Source: Buxus sempervirens
Lineage: Eukaryota; Streptophyta; Magnoliopsida; Buxales; Buxaceae
Reading direction: 5' to 3'
Length of the DNA stretch: 64,000 nt
Assembly: GCA_947561395.2 (NCBI GenBank)
Contig: OX387184.1
Span: forward strand, 44,748,932 to 44,812,931
Notes under the pieces: generated by a model
What the model was told of the DNA's origin: nothing
What the model saw: the letters and a program-made list of their open reading frames with translations, nothing else
Databases searched by the model: none
In this document: one piece after another, positions 47,803 through 59,484 of the stretch
Layout: every line of letters begins with the position of its first letter
How positions within the stretch are numbered: the stretch's first letter is position 1
Translations under genes and position numbers: made by a program

Positions 47803-48675
47803 ATATATGTATTTTTTTTTTGTTCATTGCATTTTAATTTGCCAAGTGGCAAACTTATGACGCGAAAGTTTGCCACATGGCAAAACAAGCCTTAGAAATT
47901 TACAAAAGATCCTTGAGAATGTTTTGGCTATAACTTCGTTGTTTAGGCTCTGATTCATGTAAACTCAATTGCATTTGGATTATATTAAAGCTTACTTTTC
48001 AATATTGTAGATGTTACTAACCAAATTATCTTTTGGTAGAAAGCCAAAATTTGACTCCAAGTTTTACAAATTCTTATAGTTTTTTTCCGAACATTTTAAA
48101 AGGGGTGCAACAATTGGATACTTACAATAGTAATTGTAATGGTGGTGTGGTTGTAGTAGCATTAGAGTTATGATAATGTTGATATTAGTGGTCGTGATGG
48201 TAGTAGAGGAGGCGGTCATGGTGATGATGATGGTCATGATGTTGCTAGGGTAATGATTGTCGTAGTGCTGTGATGTGGTGGTGGTGGTGGTGGTTAATGG
48301 TGGGTGGCTTGATCTTGCTGGAAGCTATTATAGATGTAAGTTTAATTCATAAGCGTTGAGTTATATTTAAAAAAAAAGAAAAATGTAAAGAATGGCAACT
48401 GCTTATTCATAAGCGTAGAGTTATATTTCTAAGGAATTAGATAGAGATTCTGAATTCCAATTCCTAATCTTTCACCAAACATAAAATTTAAAAATATTCA
48501 ACCTAATTCAAATTATTGGGGTCAATTCATAGTCCAATTTCATCAGCCAAGCACACCCTTTTTAAAATATATAGGAATAAGGGATGGAATTCTTTCTTGT
48601 TTGCATTGTATTTGCTTAAAGACGAAGGTTTTGGCCATTACTCCTATAGGAAGGGAAATTATTTAGATTAAAAAA
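47803..48675. other. Spacer with GGT/GAT trinucleotide-rich tract
   Basis: 48130-48305 is a degenerate run of GTGGTGATGGTG units. CATAAGCGTWGAGTTATATTT occurs twice at about 48349-48370 and 48409-48430. No gene seen. Confidence 0.6.
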
Positions 48676-50779
48676 TGCCACATGGCAAAATCTCACAAAA
48701 GTGTGGACCCCACTTAGAGATGAATTCTTTAAATAAAATAAATATAAATTTCTCTCTAAAATAGCTAATAAATTCCTTGTGGGGCCCATTGAAGAATTAT
48801 TACTTGATAATTCTCAAAATAAATGAATTATCTTTAAATATTGATAATTCTTAAAAAAAAAAAAGAGAATTATCTGCAACTTGTGATAATTCTCTCAAGA
48901 GTTTTAGATCTAAAGAGCTCTATCCTCCCAACATCTATAAATAGGGTGGTTCTCTCTTCATTCAAGATACATGAAGTCTACAGAAGAAAAGAAGCAAAGC
49001 CTTGCTGCTCTGAAGACTTAAGCCCTGAAGAACTAAACTGCTGCTATTCTGAAGACTTTAAGCTCTAATGAATCGAAGTGTTGCTGTTTTGAAGATTCTA
49101 AGCTCTGAAGAATCGAAGTGCTACTGTTCTAAAGACTCAAGAAGCCTTTAAGCACTAAAGACTTGAAGACTAAATACTGTATTCAAGATCTGAAGATTCA
49201 AGCATCTCGTCTCTGACATGCTCTATAGCCCAGAGATCTACATCAAATAACGAAGTTTTTTTTTAAGATCTTCAACAAGACTACAAGCCGAAGATCAAAC
49301 CGAAGACTTCTCCCTAAATCCAACACAGATCTACACATGGAATCCACCAGATCTACCACTTTGTCTGCCTTTCATGAAGTTCAGAAAGCCGAAGACTAAC
49401 TTGGGATCAAGCTATTTCAGCCCTCAAATTGAAGATTTTTTTTAAGAAAAGAATCAAAGGAATCACAAAGATTTGTACCACATTATTTTTAATAAAAATA
49501 CAAATTTATTTGTATTAGCACATCTGATACGTTTGATTTCAAACGCAAAATTTGTGTATACAAATTTTTGGCACACCCAGTGGGACACCGAGATCTACGT
49601 CTTCAAGACCCTCGGATACCGCTAACTCATCATATTCAGTTGCTATGCCAGTAATGATGACTCAGGGTGTTTCCCTTAAAGAGCAAATAGCAGCTATGGC
49701 TAAAGCTATTGAAGGACTCACCAAGTCCATTCAAGAAAAGGATGCCCAGATTACAACACTTGTGAGTAAACTTGAAACTGTTGGAGAGTCAAGCCATGGG
49801 CCGACCAATCCACCTAAGTTCACTCCTCAGCAAGCCTCTCGTGATATTGCAGAATCATCAAATAAAGGAAAAGGCCCTGTTGAAGAAATCCCAGTATCTT
49901 CTGATGCCTCTATTCCGGCTGGTCAACTTATTGAATTCATCATGAACACTATTCAGGATAAGTTTGAGGGTGGAACTCACTCTTCATTCTCATACTAGCC
50001 TTATAGTCAAAGGATTAGTGAGATGAAGATCCCGGTTGGTTATCAATCACCAAAGTTTCAACAATTTGATGGAAAGGGCAATCCGAAACAACACATAGCC
50101 CACTTTTTTGAGAGTTACAATGATATTGGAATTGATGGTGACCTGTTGGTGAAGCAGTTTGTGTAGTCGTTGAAAGAAAATGCCTTTGACGGGTATACAG
50201 ACTTCGAGCCAAACTCCATCGATAGCTGGGAGCAGATGGAAAGAGAGTTCCTCAATTGCTTTTATAGCACCAGGCGAATGGTTAGCATGATTGACTTGAC
50301 TAATGCCCACCAATAGAAAGACGAGCCAGTGATTGACTATATTAACCGGTGGAGGAATCTTAGCCTTAATTGCAAAGATAGGCTTTGAGAAGCTTCTGCA
50401 ATAAAGATGTGCACTCAAGGCATGCACTAGGGGCTCCATTACATTCTACAGGGGATTAAACCGAGAACCTTTGAAGAATTGGCTACGCGAGATCATGATA
50501 TGGAGCTTAGCATACAAGCTAATTCAAACCATGACATCCCTGTTAATGAACCAAGGAGGAACAAAGACAAGCAAGAAAGCCCCAAAGGGGGCAAACCACC
50601 TATTAAGTTTGGCAATGGAAAGGAATCAATTTTGTGAATGTGGCTCCAGTGAAGATTTCTACTAAACAAAAGGAGGAGAAAAAACCACATCTGCTCAAGA
50701 CAGAGGGAGAAAGAGACCTTCTTTAAAATAATTGCAAGAGAAGCAATATCCTTTTCCTGATTCAGACGTCTCTGAGATG
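48676..50779 (+). mobile_element. Ty3/Gypsy element: 5' LTR and gag fossil, cut by an LTR insertion
   Basis: A TATA box TCTATAAATAG at about 48934-48944 precedes a leader made of tandem repeats, and the LTR appears to end near 49562 (GTGTATACA). A segment TTTTTGGCACACCCAGTGGG follows, in the position and style seen after Gypsy LTRs. The gag region starts about 49580, with a coiled, Lys/Glu-rich part (LKEQIAAMAKAIEGLTKSIQ) and a retrotransposon gag domain (about 50030-50480) including KFQQFDGKGNP. The fossil is broken at several points and stops at 50779, where the TGTAAGCACC LTR begins. The LTR start near 48676 is a guess. Confidence 0.7.
48985..49170. repeat. About 50-bp tandem repeat in LTR leader
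   Basis: Four degenerate copies of a unit approximating AAGCTCTGAAGAATCGAAGT GCTGCTGTTCTGAAGACT (spaced for reading). They lie just after the TATA box, so they would be in the R/U5 leader of the element transcript. Confidence 0.75.
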
Positions 50780-52298
50780 TGTAAGCACCTTATTTTTGCA
50801 CCCCTGGAAGTGCTGAAAATGAAACCCAAGCAGAAAAGTCAAAACCCTGAGGGGACAAAAAGTTGACTTTTGATCAAGTGATGATTGACCACCTTGCTTT
50901 ATCTCATTGGATAGAGAATCCTGACACGGTTCCAACGCAACTGAGTTTGCTGGAATCGGAGTCCGGATAAAGGATCTATGGGCCGGTCAAACTTGAAGGG
51001 GAGCCGAAAGTTGACTTTCTGCTAAACCCCGATCCAGGTGCTTAACCCCATGCCATTGGATAGAGGGCTCCGATATGATTCTAACACAATTGAGTTTGCC
51101 CAGATCGGAGCCTGGATGAAGAAAATATGAGCTGTCAAAGTTTTCGGGCAGCAAAACCGGCAAACTGCGCACGTAGCAGAGAGCTGCACACGTGGCAAGT
51201 TGCGCAGGAAAATATCTTGGGGATCAAATCCGTGAATATCCAAACACTCAAAATATCCCAGGGACTAAATTTGTAAAAATCTGAGAGTATCGGATTAAAT
51301 AAAAAATGTGCAGGGACTAAATCTTAAATTTCAGATATTTCGGACAAATCCTCGGCCTAATTAAATGTTTTAATCATTTTGTCGCTCGCGCCGAGCGACA
51401 GCTACTCGGCGCGAGCTCGGCGCCAAACCCGACGGATACCCCATTTTCCCTCTATAAATACAGCAGCCTCGTTCTTGTTCGGGGTTCGGCATTTTTTGGT
51501 TGGCTTTTTCTGGCGAGGGGTTGGCTTTCTGTTTCTTGTTCGGCCTCTTTGGGTTCGGGCTTTTCTGGGTTGTTGGCTCCCTTTGCTCGAGCCTTCTTCC
51601 CCACCTTGCCTGGTTCGAGACCCCCTCCCAAGGCCACTCTTTGCCTTTTCCAACTCCCCGACAACACCTTAAGCCCCTTCGGAGCCCCTGTTTCTCGCTC
51701 CCTCCCCTCTTGATGCTCGAAGGAGAAAGAGGAACCTGCTCTTGATGCTCGAAGGAGGAGGTTCCAGCAACTGCTCGTGCGCTCCAAGGAAGCCTTACGC
51801 ACACTCTACAAGGGTTTAAAACCCCAAAGTGAGCTCCCCTGTTTGTTGGTTTAACATATATAAATCGAGCATGATTCCATTTCTTTCCTAGCATATTATT
51901 CGCCGTTATTGGTTGCGTGATTCGAAGGTGGGAGCATGTTCCCCCAACCACCATCTAATGTATCCCTCATAAAGCCCCCTCGTCTACCCTTCTTCTCTGC
52001 TTGATATGTTGTTGGTCGGGTTGCTGTTCGTGTTTTGGGATGTTACGGAGACCTTCGGATGAGATTTTGATTCGATATAGAGTAGCTTAAATTAATTTCA
52101 AGTTGTGTTTAGAGGTCTAAGGATTGCTAGAAAGCTGTTACAGAGGTTAAAAACCAGAAGTTCATGGAGTTTGAGCAAGAAAACAGAGAGTCGGGGTTCA
52201 TCAGGGGTATGCGCTGAGCTCGCGCGGAGCTCACACCGACCTCGCTCCTAGCGCGCGCTCGGCGATTTCGCGTCTGTTGAGCTCGCACCGAGCACGCG

Positions 52299-54645
52299 TG
52301 TAACGCCTCGAATCCGATTCATGAGGAAAACTCGTAACTCGTCTCCAGAGGTTATTATAAATAGCAAGATCGCACTACCAGAGTAAGAAAACATGACTTC
52401 AATATTATTACAAAACAGAGTGCGCTACGATAAACCCAAGATAATAACTCACATGGCCCAATAAACAACCCGCAGGTATCAGCTCTCCATACGCATCTGA
52501 AAAAACAAAACAAACACAGAAGGATGAGATACGAATATCTCAGCGAGCAGCACATGCATGCACAAATACAAATTTACCAATTGTAAATTATGGTCGGATA
52601 ATCACACGAATAAGCAGGAAATAACTCGATGGAACCTGCGAAACCCTTAGTAATTTATTTGACACAAGGGTATAGAAAATAAAAAAAAAACTGTACGTAT
52701 TTAAAATCGGAATACATTTGTCAACAAAATTCCAATCGGTTTCAAAGAAAAAATATCATTATATCCACACTCCGAGAAAACCAAATTCCACTACAATCCA
52801 ATAATATTGAAACCAGATAAAAATTAATCCCACAATGGTTAATGTCATGCAAATATTTGATTGGTTAATCGACACGCCAAAGCGACCTCCACACCTCCAT
52901 GTACACAGTTCTGGCCTACTCAGGGTTTCGGATACTCTGAAATGACGGCCTACTCAGGGTTTCGTCATCCAATGTCGGCCTACTCAGGGTTTCGACATTG
53001 ACAACCAGGCCTACTCAGCGTTTCTGGCTGCTCTACACCAGTCGTGGCAACACTCTATGGCCATGCCATTACTCCAATAAAATAAAAGCATCACACTACT
53101 AAGCTTAGACTCTGGATCCAGGACAAGCTAAACCAAAACCAAAATAACAATTTCATATAACTCAGTATTTGCAAAACAGTAAACCCACACCGATTTCCAT
53201 CCTGTGTATCCCAATACACTCATCACAAGTCGTTCCAACCAGAACAGCAACTCATATAATTCGAAGGTTCCCAACCTCACAACAACATTTTCATGCAATA
53301 AATTCCTTACTCACACCAAGAAAAATAATCTTTACAATACATTTCAAAACTTGCCAACAAGTAAAACCAGGATTTAATAAATTCTCAACCAAGTACAGTG
53401 TTTAACCAAAGAGAAAACTAAAATAGGAACTCCTAGTGTTTGGTACCAAAACATCACCTACAAATAGCCTAAAATTTGCCTTGGAACCTTTTAAGAATTT
53501 CTACAATTTACACTTAACATTCTCATAGTAATTGAATAGGTAATATTGTTTCTAAAGTCCTAAACAAGTGATTGGTTAAGTGCTTGAACCCTCAAATCAT
53601 CAAAACCCAGTTTGGTTTAGTCAAACATGCACTTAGGCAAGATATCGGACCATGCGCTAGGCGCGAGGTCGGCGGATAGTTCGTTGGTCAAAAATCGAGT
53701 ATGCGCCTACTTAACATTGAGTGAGCGCGAGCTAGGCGTGAGGTGAGTTTGAGGTTCGCGCGAAATGCGTGCATGTATTTTGAGTTTGCACGAGCTAAGC
53801 GTGAACTAGGCGCAAGCTCGGAGGATGGGAAAAATAGACCTTGCGCCCACTACCTGAAGTCGGCGCCAGTCAGCGCCAACTGGGCGGATAGTAAACTGTG
53901 TTTTCGACTCTCTGTTATTTTTAGATCTACAACTCTAGCCGAACTTTTTCGGTCTGTAACAATTTCTTTAGTCTCCTAATATCCCCAGAACACATTCAAA
54001 CTAGTTTTTAAATTATTCCAACACATTTTTTTATTTATCATCATTCAGTTCTAAAGAAACCACACTTGGACTACCTCCATCCAGAAAACACATGACTATC
54101 TCCTTCCAGAAAACATATGCATCGAGATTAAACCTACGAATAATACGAAAACCCAGGTTTTAAAACAGTGCCACTCACAGGTATTGAGGATCTTCTTCTA
54201 GCTTCCAGCCCTTTTGATGGAGTCCTCTCGAGATCCAAGCTTTTCGGCCGCCACCCTAATTACAGGCAGCAACTTTTTCCCCAATCTCTGAATCTCCGAA
54301 AATTTTTATATTAGTTATCTATTTATAGACGTCGCAAGGTTTAACCTAATTTACCCTCGATATTAAATTAACCCTCGGGATTCCATATCTACCCCTCATT
54401 CAAGTTGAGGTTACCCGGATTACTTATTTGCTAATTCCCTATTTACTACAATATTTTTAAGTTCGCAATTAATTACGTAATAATATTCTACTTATTTTCT
54501 TTGCCTACTAATGACCACAATCTCCAGTAATAAATAAAATTTTGATTAAACCTAACAATAATCCATGTGTCCATATATTTATATATTTTATTTTATTTAT
54601 TATTTATTATTATTATTTTTTTTTACTCAAAATTGGGGTTTTACA
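52299..54645 (-). mobile_element. Solo LTR (minus strand) inside palindrome arm 1
   Basis: On the minus strand it opens TGTAAAACCCCAATTTTGAG (from 54645) and closes GAGGCGTTACA (at 52299). A TATA-like CTATAAATAG on the minus strand lies near 54320-54330. A CpG-rich block with GGCGCGAGGTCGG lies at 53640-53890. The adjoining 5-mers are ACGCG and GTGCG, which share only three bases and may be a decayed duplication. No internal region is present. It opens like the LTR at 1-3120. Confidence 0.75.
52912..53030. repeat. About 30-bp tandem repeat, GGCCTACTCAGGGTTTCG
   Basis: Four spaced copies of GGCCTACTCAGGGTTTCG with variable 8-20 base linkers inside the solo LTR. Each linker partly repeats bases of the preceding linker in inverted order (GATACTCTG, TCATCC, GACATTGAC). 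Confidence 0.8.
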
Positions 54646-54735
54646 GTGCGTACGGAGGTATTTTTTGCTGTTTTGGTCGCGCTGAGTTCGCGCCCAGCGC
54701 CCCCCCCACGGTACAGTATGGGGGTATTTCCGGGT

Positions 54736-56511
54736 TTTCAAAAATACAAGTAAATCGGCCTTAAAAAGGGGGGTGCGCTGACCTCCAGGCGTTGGGCGCG
54801 AGGTCAGCGCGACCAAAACGGCAAAAAATACATCCGCGCGCGCGCTCAGCGCGAGCTCGGCAGGCGCAAAAATGCCCCGCGCGAGCCAGGTACGAGCTCG
54901 GCGCGAGCTCATCGCACCCACTTTACGAAACGCGACTCTTTGTTTTTTTTTTCTGAAACTCAGAGACCGGCTTGATTTCCAGTCTCTGTAACACATTCCC
55001 GGAGACTCCCAGAAGACCTCTGAACACAACTTGAAATTAAACTAACCTAACTTCTAACTTCACATTACGACTCGAAATCACTTCGCAGACACCCAAACCT
55101 CAAAACCAAGCAAGATACGACCAACGAAGAAAGGGAAAGGGGGGCTTTACATCGGGGTACATGAGATGAAACAAAAAGGGGGAACAAGCTCCCACCCTCA
55201 AATCAAACAAGCAATAAAGAAGCGCAACCCTTTCGGCTATCCTTAAGACATTTTCATTTTTATGTGTATGAAATAACAAGTTGGAGGAAGCCTTACCGGG
55301 GGGGGGGGGGGGTTTATGAACCCTAGAGGTGTGCGATTCACGCTCCTGGATGCAAGGCAGAGGCTGGAGCACCTTCCTTCATGTACCAACCGCGAGTCCT
55401 CCTTCGGATTCCATGAGAAAAAGAAGAGGAAATGAAAGGCCGAGGGTGGAAGGGGCTTACTGTGATGTTAGGTGGTTCGAGGGAGCAAGGAGAGGCGAGG
55501 GAGGGCTTCGAACCAAGCAAGATGTGGGGAAGACGAACTCTCTGTGGGAAGAGCCAACACCGAAGAAAGAGAGCTCTCCGAACAAAGGCTGAGAGCAAAA
55601 ATCAGAAAAAGCCGAACCCTGCAAGAGCCTCCGAAAAAAGAAAGCCGAACCCTTTGCAAGAGGGTTGCCGCAGCTTTTATAGGAGAAGAAAGGGGGTATC
55701 CGCTGGGTTGGCGCCAACTGGCGCTGAGCGCGTTTCGCGCTTGCCCTGCTCGCGCGAGAGGCCAAATGATGAAAAAACAATAAATGCGGCCGCTAATTGG
55801 TTGGAAAATCTGATTTTTTTGGATTTAGTCCCTGGATATTTTCGATTTAATCCGATATTCTTGGATTTTTACAGATTTAGTCCCTGGGATATTTCGTACG
55901 TTTGGATATTCACAAATTGATCCCCGAGATATTTTCCTGCGCAACTCACCACGTGTGCAACTTTTTGCCACGTGTGCAGTTTGCCAGTTTTGCTGCTCGG
56001 AAACTTCGTCAGCTCATATTTTCTCCATCCGGACTCCGATCTGGGCAAACTCAGTTGCGTTAGGATCGTATCGGAGCCCTCTATCCAATGAAATAGGGGT
56101 AAGCACCTGGATCGGGGTTTAGCAGAAAGTCAACTTTCGGCTCCCCTCAAGTTTGACTGGCCTCCAGAACCTTTATCCGGACTCCGATTCCTGTAAACTT
56201 AGTTGCGTTGGAACCACGTTGGGATTCTCTCTCCAATGAAATAGAGGTAAGCATCTGGATCGGGGTTTAGCAGAAAGTCAACTTTTGGCTCCCCTCAAGT
56301 TTGACTGGCCTACAGAACCTTCATCCGGACTCCGATTCCAGCAAACTCAGTTGCGTTGGACTAGTGTCGGGATTCTCCATCCATTGAGGTAAAGCGAGGT
56401 GGCCAATTTTCACTTGATCAAAAAGTCAAATTTTCACCCCTTAGGGTTTGACTTTTTGTCTAGGGTTTGCATTTTCGGCTTTTCTGGGAGCATAAAAATG
56501 AGGTGCTTACA
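54736..56511 (-). mobile_element. LTR arm 2 (minus) of the tail-to-tail palindrome
   Basis: On the minus strand it opens TGTAAGCACCTCATTTTTAT from 56511. U3 carries three copies of the roughly 120-bp repeat seen twice in arm 1. The TATA box CCTATAAAAG on the minus strand is at about 55675-55685. It meets arm 1 around 54700-54780, where TTTTTTGCTGTTTTGGTCGC is mirrored by GCGACCAAAACGGCAAAAAA at about 54808-54830. A G14 run lies at about 55298-55312. The frames 54613-55029, 55329-55598 and 55432-55920 are incidental LTR frames. Confidence 0.75.
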
Positions 56512-57240
56512 AAGGCAATTCAGTTTCAAGATCTTGGATGGGAGGGTCATTATATTGGGGTTGGGTTATATCATCAGAAAATGTTGGGTCAGAAAGGGGT
56601 CTAAGATATTCCCTTTCTTCAGTGTCAAAAAACATAGGATGCATAGGGTCCATTATCAAATTTTTGGAAAAAAAAATTCTTAATAAATAATATTATAATA
56701 AATATTTAGTGATACTAATTTATAAGAAAGGTAGAAGGAGAGACTTACTTATAATAATAATATTTATACTAATTTTAAAATAGGAAAATTAAATAGAAGA
56801 ATACCTCTTTAGAATGAATCTTGAACTTTGCAATTGAAGCCTTCAACCTCCAGAGTCCAATTTCCCACTTCTGATGCTTGAACAATTAGAAGAGATCGAG
56901 TATCACCAATTTCCAATTACAACAATTAAAGCAAAGAAACTATTTGATAATCAATTAGAAGAGAGTAGGAGATTGTAGAAAAGGTGTGGTTTAGAGTGGG
57001 AAAGGGAGTGGCTATTTATAGAAAATTAAAAGTGGCTTTTTACCACCTCTACCCTCCAATATGACTGTTATTTTGCAGTTGGAAGGGTAGAAAAGGTCTT
57101 TTAATCATCAATTACAACTATAGCCCCCCAATATAGCTGTTGGGGGGGTAAAATGGGCATAAAAGTGGCTTAAAACCACTTTTATGGAGGGAAAAGAGAG
57201 CTAGCCAAACGGCTAGCTCTCTAGCGGGCCAGGCGGGTGG
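56512..57240 (-). mobile_element. 5' end of another LTR retroelement: LTR part and gag start
   Basis: On the minus strand a TATA box CTATAAATAG lies at about 57003-57014, followed by a leader to about 56800. A start codon at 56651-56653 opens a short acidic frame MDPMHPMFFDTEEREYLRPL that runs to the palindrome edge at 56512, where it is cut. It looks like the beginning of a retroelement gag that differs from the gag at 49.6-50.8 kb. The LTR start is unresolved, perhaps in the GC-rich stretch around 57220-57350. A GAGCTAGCCAAACGGCTAGCTC palindrome lies near 57199-57220. Confidence 0.5.
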
Positions 57241-58969
57241 CTCGGCCCGATCCACGTGCCCAACGGGCTGGAGCGCGGGCCAGCCCGCCTGGGCGCGCGG
57301 CCTGCGTGCCGCATGCCCTGGCGGGCCGTGCCCCTAAGGCGCGTGCCGTGCTGTGCTCGGGCCAGCACGACCCAGTACTCAACCCTAATTAGATCTTTGT
57401 TTGCTCCTATAAATCTGATTTGCATTATAAACACACACATATCACTTTCTTTTGTCAAGAATAGGCTTAGATCTTAGATTCATCATGTTCAATATGATAA
57501 ATCTGAGATCAATGGCCTTAGAATAACCTCTTAAGACTTCATGAGTTAATTTTTGGTGATTTCATCTTTGAGAGAAGACCCTATGTCTAAACTCTATTTC
57601 GAGCTCTTGGTTTCAATATGGATGGACTTAGCTTTTCCTCTCCAACTAATGAGAGGTTTGGGCTAAATCCTCATCCTAAAGCTGTTTTGAGTATTTCTCA
57701 ACTCATTACCAGTGTTTTCAAGTCAGTTTAATCGAATCCATTGCACACATACACTATTTTAACTCACTTTTATCAAAACTTTACAAATCTGGGCTGAACC
57801 TATACCTTGTCTTAGATCAATCATAACTTCATCATCCGGATGAATTTTTGAGTAATTCCAAAGACATGTAATAGGTAAAGATGTCTAGTTTGTGTTTTTA
57901 AAATCTAAGCAATTTATATGTAGCCGTTTTTTGATACCATTTTATTGAAGTTGATAAGTCAGTTCAAGACAGATTACTGAACTTGTCACTTTGATTGAGC
58001 ACCAATGGCTCGTTTTAACTCCAATTTGAGTGATTTTAATCTCTGAGTTTTCCTTTATGAGTCTATTTTTAAATCCAATTGGTTTCAAGAGATTTCACTT
58101 TGATTTGAGTGATGTGTGTTTGATTGGTTCCAAACTGCTCAATAGCAGAAAATAGTCAATCTGTGATCCTCTAGGTATGTTTGAGAGGGCACACAAGTCA
58201 CAAATGGATGAAGTTTCGTGTGAGGCCTATTTCATGTGAAATATGGCACCTCATACTTCATCCATGCAAAATTTCAAGGATTTATATGGAGCCAATTTCC
58301 ACAAATAGGCTTTCAAAGTTGGCAACTCGTCATTTTTACAGATTTACAACAATAGATTTGAATGAGTATTTCTCCTTCGTTTTTAATCGGATTGGGATGA
58401 AATTTTTACTTAGTCTTCTAGTTCATATAAGATTTTAAATGGCTTTGATTTCCCTCAAATTGAATTTAAATCGAATGATTTATGGAAGGTTGAGTTTTCC
58501 GAGCTTGAATGGTTAATATTGAATTGATTTTTCAGATTTGCTTGTTTCTGATATTCTTCAAGTTTTACCTTGATTCTTACTTACTCATGATGTCCTAGAG
58601 GTGATACATTCATGGAGAGTGTCCAGGATCAATTTGGCTACCCTTATGGAAAATCACACAAGTGTTTGTTCTCTTTTAAGCACTTTTTGAATATGTTAGT
58701 TAGCAAACAATTATTGGAGCATGAACAGCATATGGAAACCACCTTGTGTGGATGAGTGGGGGTGCCTAACACTTTCCCCTGCTCATAACCTAATCCCCTT
58801 ACCTGATCTCTGGATTTAATCATGAATTAGAGATACTTGAGCTCTATTTTACTTTTTATGATCACTTTGGTGCCCATTCACACCTTAAGTTGAATGGTGG
58901 TGACTCCAACCCTTTGTGAACCCCGTGTGATGATTATGAATTCATCTAGGTGATTTTCCATGTTTCACA
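57241..58969 (+). mobile_element. LTR B (plus strand), same family as LTRs A and C, 5' end unclear
   Basis: From about 57470 it follows LTR A (compare 16240 onward), including GGGGGTGCCTAACACTTTCC (about 58758) and the close CCATGTTTCACA at 58969. A TATA-like CTATAAATCTG lies at about 57400. The TGTAGACACCCC opening of the family is absent, so it is truncated or diverged at the 5' side. A GC-rich patch at 57225-57365 replaces the motif arrays of A and C. Confidence 0.65.
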
Positions 58970-59390
58970 GCTAGACATCACGACATGTTCTCAGTCTGTT
59001 TCCATCTTCAAAGCTAGTTGGGTCAAGATCTAGAATCGGCAAGACATCATGACATGTTCTCGGTCTGTTTCTATCTTCAAAGCTAGTCGGGTCAAGATCT
59101 AGAATCGGCATGACATCACGGGTCAAGATCCAGAATCGGCAAGACATCACGACATGTTCTCAGTCTGTTTCCATCTTCAAAGTTAGTTGGGTCAAGATCC
59201 AGAATCGGCATGACATCACGGGTCAAGATGCAGAATCGGCAAGACATCACGGCATGTTCTCAGTTTGTTTCCATCTTCAAAGCTAGTCGGGTCAAAATCC
59301 AAAATCGGCATGACATCATGACATGTTCAAAGCTAGTCAGGTCAAGATCCAGAATCGGCATGACATCACGACAATATTCTCAATTTATTT
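58970..59390 (+). repeat. Composite minisatellite, about 76-bp unit with 27-bp subunits
   Basis: Repeats of GACATCACGACATGTTCTCA, GTCTGTTTCCATCTTCAAAG and CTAGTCGGGTCAAGATCCAG AATCGGCA (spaced for reading), some copies shortened to the GGTCAAGATCCAGAATCGGC AWGACATCAC subunit. It begins at the base after the LTR B end. The five or six long units differ at few positions. Confidence 0.9.
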
Positions 59391-59484
59391 AGTTGCAATC
59401 CCTGAGAGCAAAGAATACCAAGAGCCAAAGAACTCATAAAGTTATAGTTCACAAACAAATACATAATGGTGTTTACAAGGCGAT

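Larger units (their letters stand above)
50780..54735 (+). mobile_element. LTR arm 1 (plus) of a tail-to-tail palindrome, split by a solo LTR
   Basis: Opens TGTAAGCACCTTATTTTTGC at 50780. The U3 has two copies of a roughly 120-bp repeat containing GAATCGGAGTCCGGATAA and GTTGACTTT phrases. The TATA box TCTATAAATA is at 51451-51460. The distal part is CpG-rich with GGCGCGAGCTC motifs. The solo LTR at 52299-54645 interrupts it; the arm resumes at 54646 with ACGGAGGTATTTTTTGCTGT. It has the same sequence as arm 2 in reverse. Frames at 51370-51954 and neighbours are incidental. Confidence 0.75.

Noticed and set aside
51370-51954. 194-residue minus-strand frame (and overlapping plus frames)
   Set aside because: It covers an LTR with TATA box; GC-rich composition keeps several frames open at once, and no domain is seen.
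52294-54650. Perfect target duplication for the solo LTR in the palindrome
   Set aside because: The flanking 5-mers ACGCG and GTGCG share only three bases, so no perfect duplication is claimed.
55329-55920. Overlapping frames of 87-162 residues
   Set aside because: They mirror the frames at 51.4-51.9 kb because this is the other arm of the LTR palindrome, not a gene.
57199-57365. rRNA or tRNA gene in the GC-rich patch
   Set aside because: No tRNA or rRNA signature; the patch is short and lies between LTR sequences.
58970-59390. CRISPR-like array
   Set aside because: Units are contiguous and repeats of each other with no unique spacers, and the genome is clearly a plant's.
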